From: Myxococcales bacterium
GTDB taxonomy: Bacteria; Myxococcota_A; Polyangia; Polyangiales; Ga0077539
Assembly (NCBI GenBank): GCA_030652255.1
Contig: JAUSAZ010000173.1
Span: forward strand, 1 to 64,000
Length of the DNA: 64,000 nucleotides
Direction: 5' to 3'
A model generated the notes under the pieces. That model was not told the origin of the DNA, ran no database searches, and worked only from the letters and a program-made list of their open reading frames with translations. Of this stretch, positions 63,776-64,000 are shown one piece after another (within the stretch, counting starts at the first letter, position 1; each line of letters begins with the position of its first letter). The position numbers and the translations under genes are program-made.

Positions 63776-64000
63776 CTACGACCTGCGCGGCGCCCGCTTC
63801 GCGCGAGCCTGCTTGAGCTCGGCACGGAGACGCGCGACCTCCTGCTCCGCCGCCTCCCGGGCGCGGCGCTCTTCGGACGCGACGGCCTCGGCGGCCTCCC
63901 GGGCGCGGCGCTCCGCTTCATCCGCCGTCGGCCAGAGCTTCGCCCCCGCGGCGTCGTCGGCGATGCGCAGTCGGGTGCCCTCGTCGGTGGCGACGACCCA
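63776..64000 (-). CDS. Uma2-family protein C-terminus, partial (runs off the window)
   Basis: 75 codons, no start within the window. The C-terminal helix with AERRAREAAEAVASEERRAR and AEQEVARLRAELKQARAKRA is the Glu/Arg/Ala coiled coil typical of Uma2 tails; the beginning WVVATDEGTRLRIADD also fits the family. This would be the third Uma2 in the window. Confidence 0.65.
   Translation of the reverse strand, partial: WVVATDEGTRLRIADDAAGAKLWPTADEAERRAREAAEAVASEERRAREAAEQEVARLRAELKQARAKRAPRRS

Overview
The window is about 70% GC or higher, with strong G/C bias at third codon positions and long shadow ORFs on every strand. The gene content suggests a large-genome myxobacterium-like organism (Myxococcota, possibly Polyangia or Sandaracinaceae; this is inference). 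The signs are several membrane-anchored Ser/Thr kinases, TPR/PEGA proteins, many lipoproteins with Asp/Pro/Val-rich linkers, an enhancer-binding-type regulator, hybrid chemotaxis/PAS signalling proteins and many two-component genes. I see no rRNA, tRNA, CRISPR array or complete insertion sequence.

Layout. 0.1-12 kb: a PHP-type metallohydrolase lipoprotein, a class V aminotransferase, two Ser/Thr kinases, MsrA, a large Asp-linker lipoprotein and a TPR-PEGA protein. 11.9-12.3 kb: a 45-bp repeat array in two inverted halves between convergent genes. 12.3-20.5 kb: a methyltransferase with regulatory domain, a GAF-AAA+-Fis regulator with an altered GAFTGA loop, an FnIII lipoprotein, an RCC1 lipoprotein with a truncated paralogue, and small secreted proteins. 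20.5-24.1 kb: a divergent LysR/SDR pair, then a DGPF (YciI-like) protein and an ECF42-type sigma factor. 24.2-32.8 kb: small lipoproteins, a flavin oxidoreductase, membrane proteins, a Uma2 protein, YdeI-like and LCCL proteins and a flavin monooxygenase. 32.8-42.4 kb: a toroid/CXXCH lipoprotein, a 42-bp perfect inverted repeat, an acetyltransferase, a cysteine hydrolase, an N-terminally membrane-embedded kinase and a frameshifted membrane protein. 42.8-46.4 kb: a Uma2 gene between 136-bp direct repeats, an aldolase-like protein and a paired inverted repeat family. 46.4-50.7 kb: a five-gene overlapping operon that ends in an OmpR/HK pair. 50.8-59.2 kb: an ABC exporter, two paralogous soluble histidine kinases, a divergent CheR-PAS-coiled-coil protein and a pseudokinase. 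59.2-64 kb: a family B DNA polymerase, an NTF2-like protein, and a decayed defence-like block (UvrD fragment, YhcG-type nuclease, HsdR N-terminal fragment), then the end of another Uma2 gene.

Four themes connect the genes. One is signal transduction by Ser/Thr kinases of several topologies plus one clear pseudokinase. The second is cell-envelope lipoproteins. The third is repeat elements placed between genes, at convergent ends or in upstream regions. The fourth is a degraded restriction/helicase island at the right edge. The strongest candidates for undescribed biology are the toroid/CXXCH lipoprotein, the translationally coupled five-gene two-component operon, the HK-HK/CheR-PAS divergon, the pseudokinase, and the UvrD-fragment/YhcG/HsdR-fragment operon beside a PolB gene.
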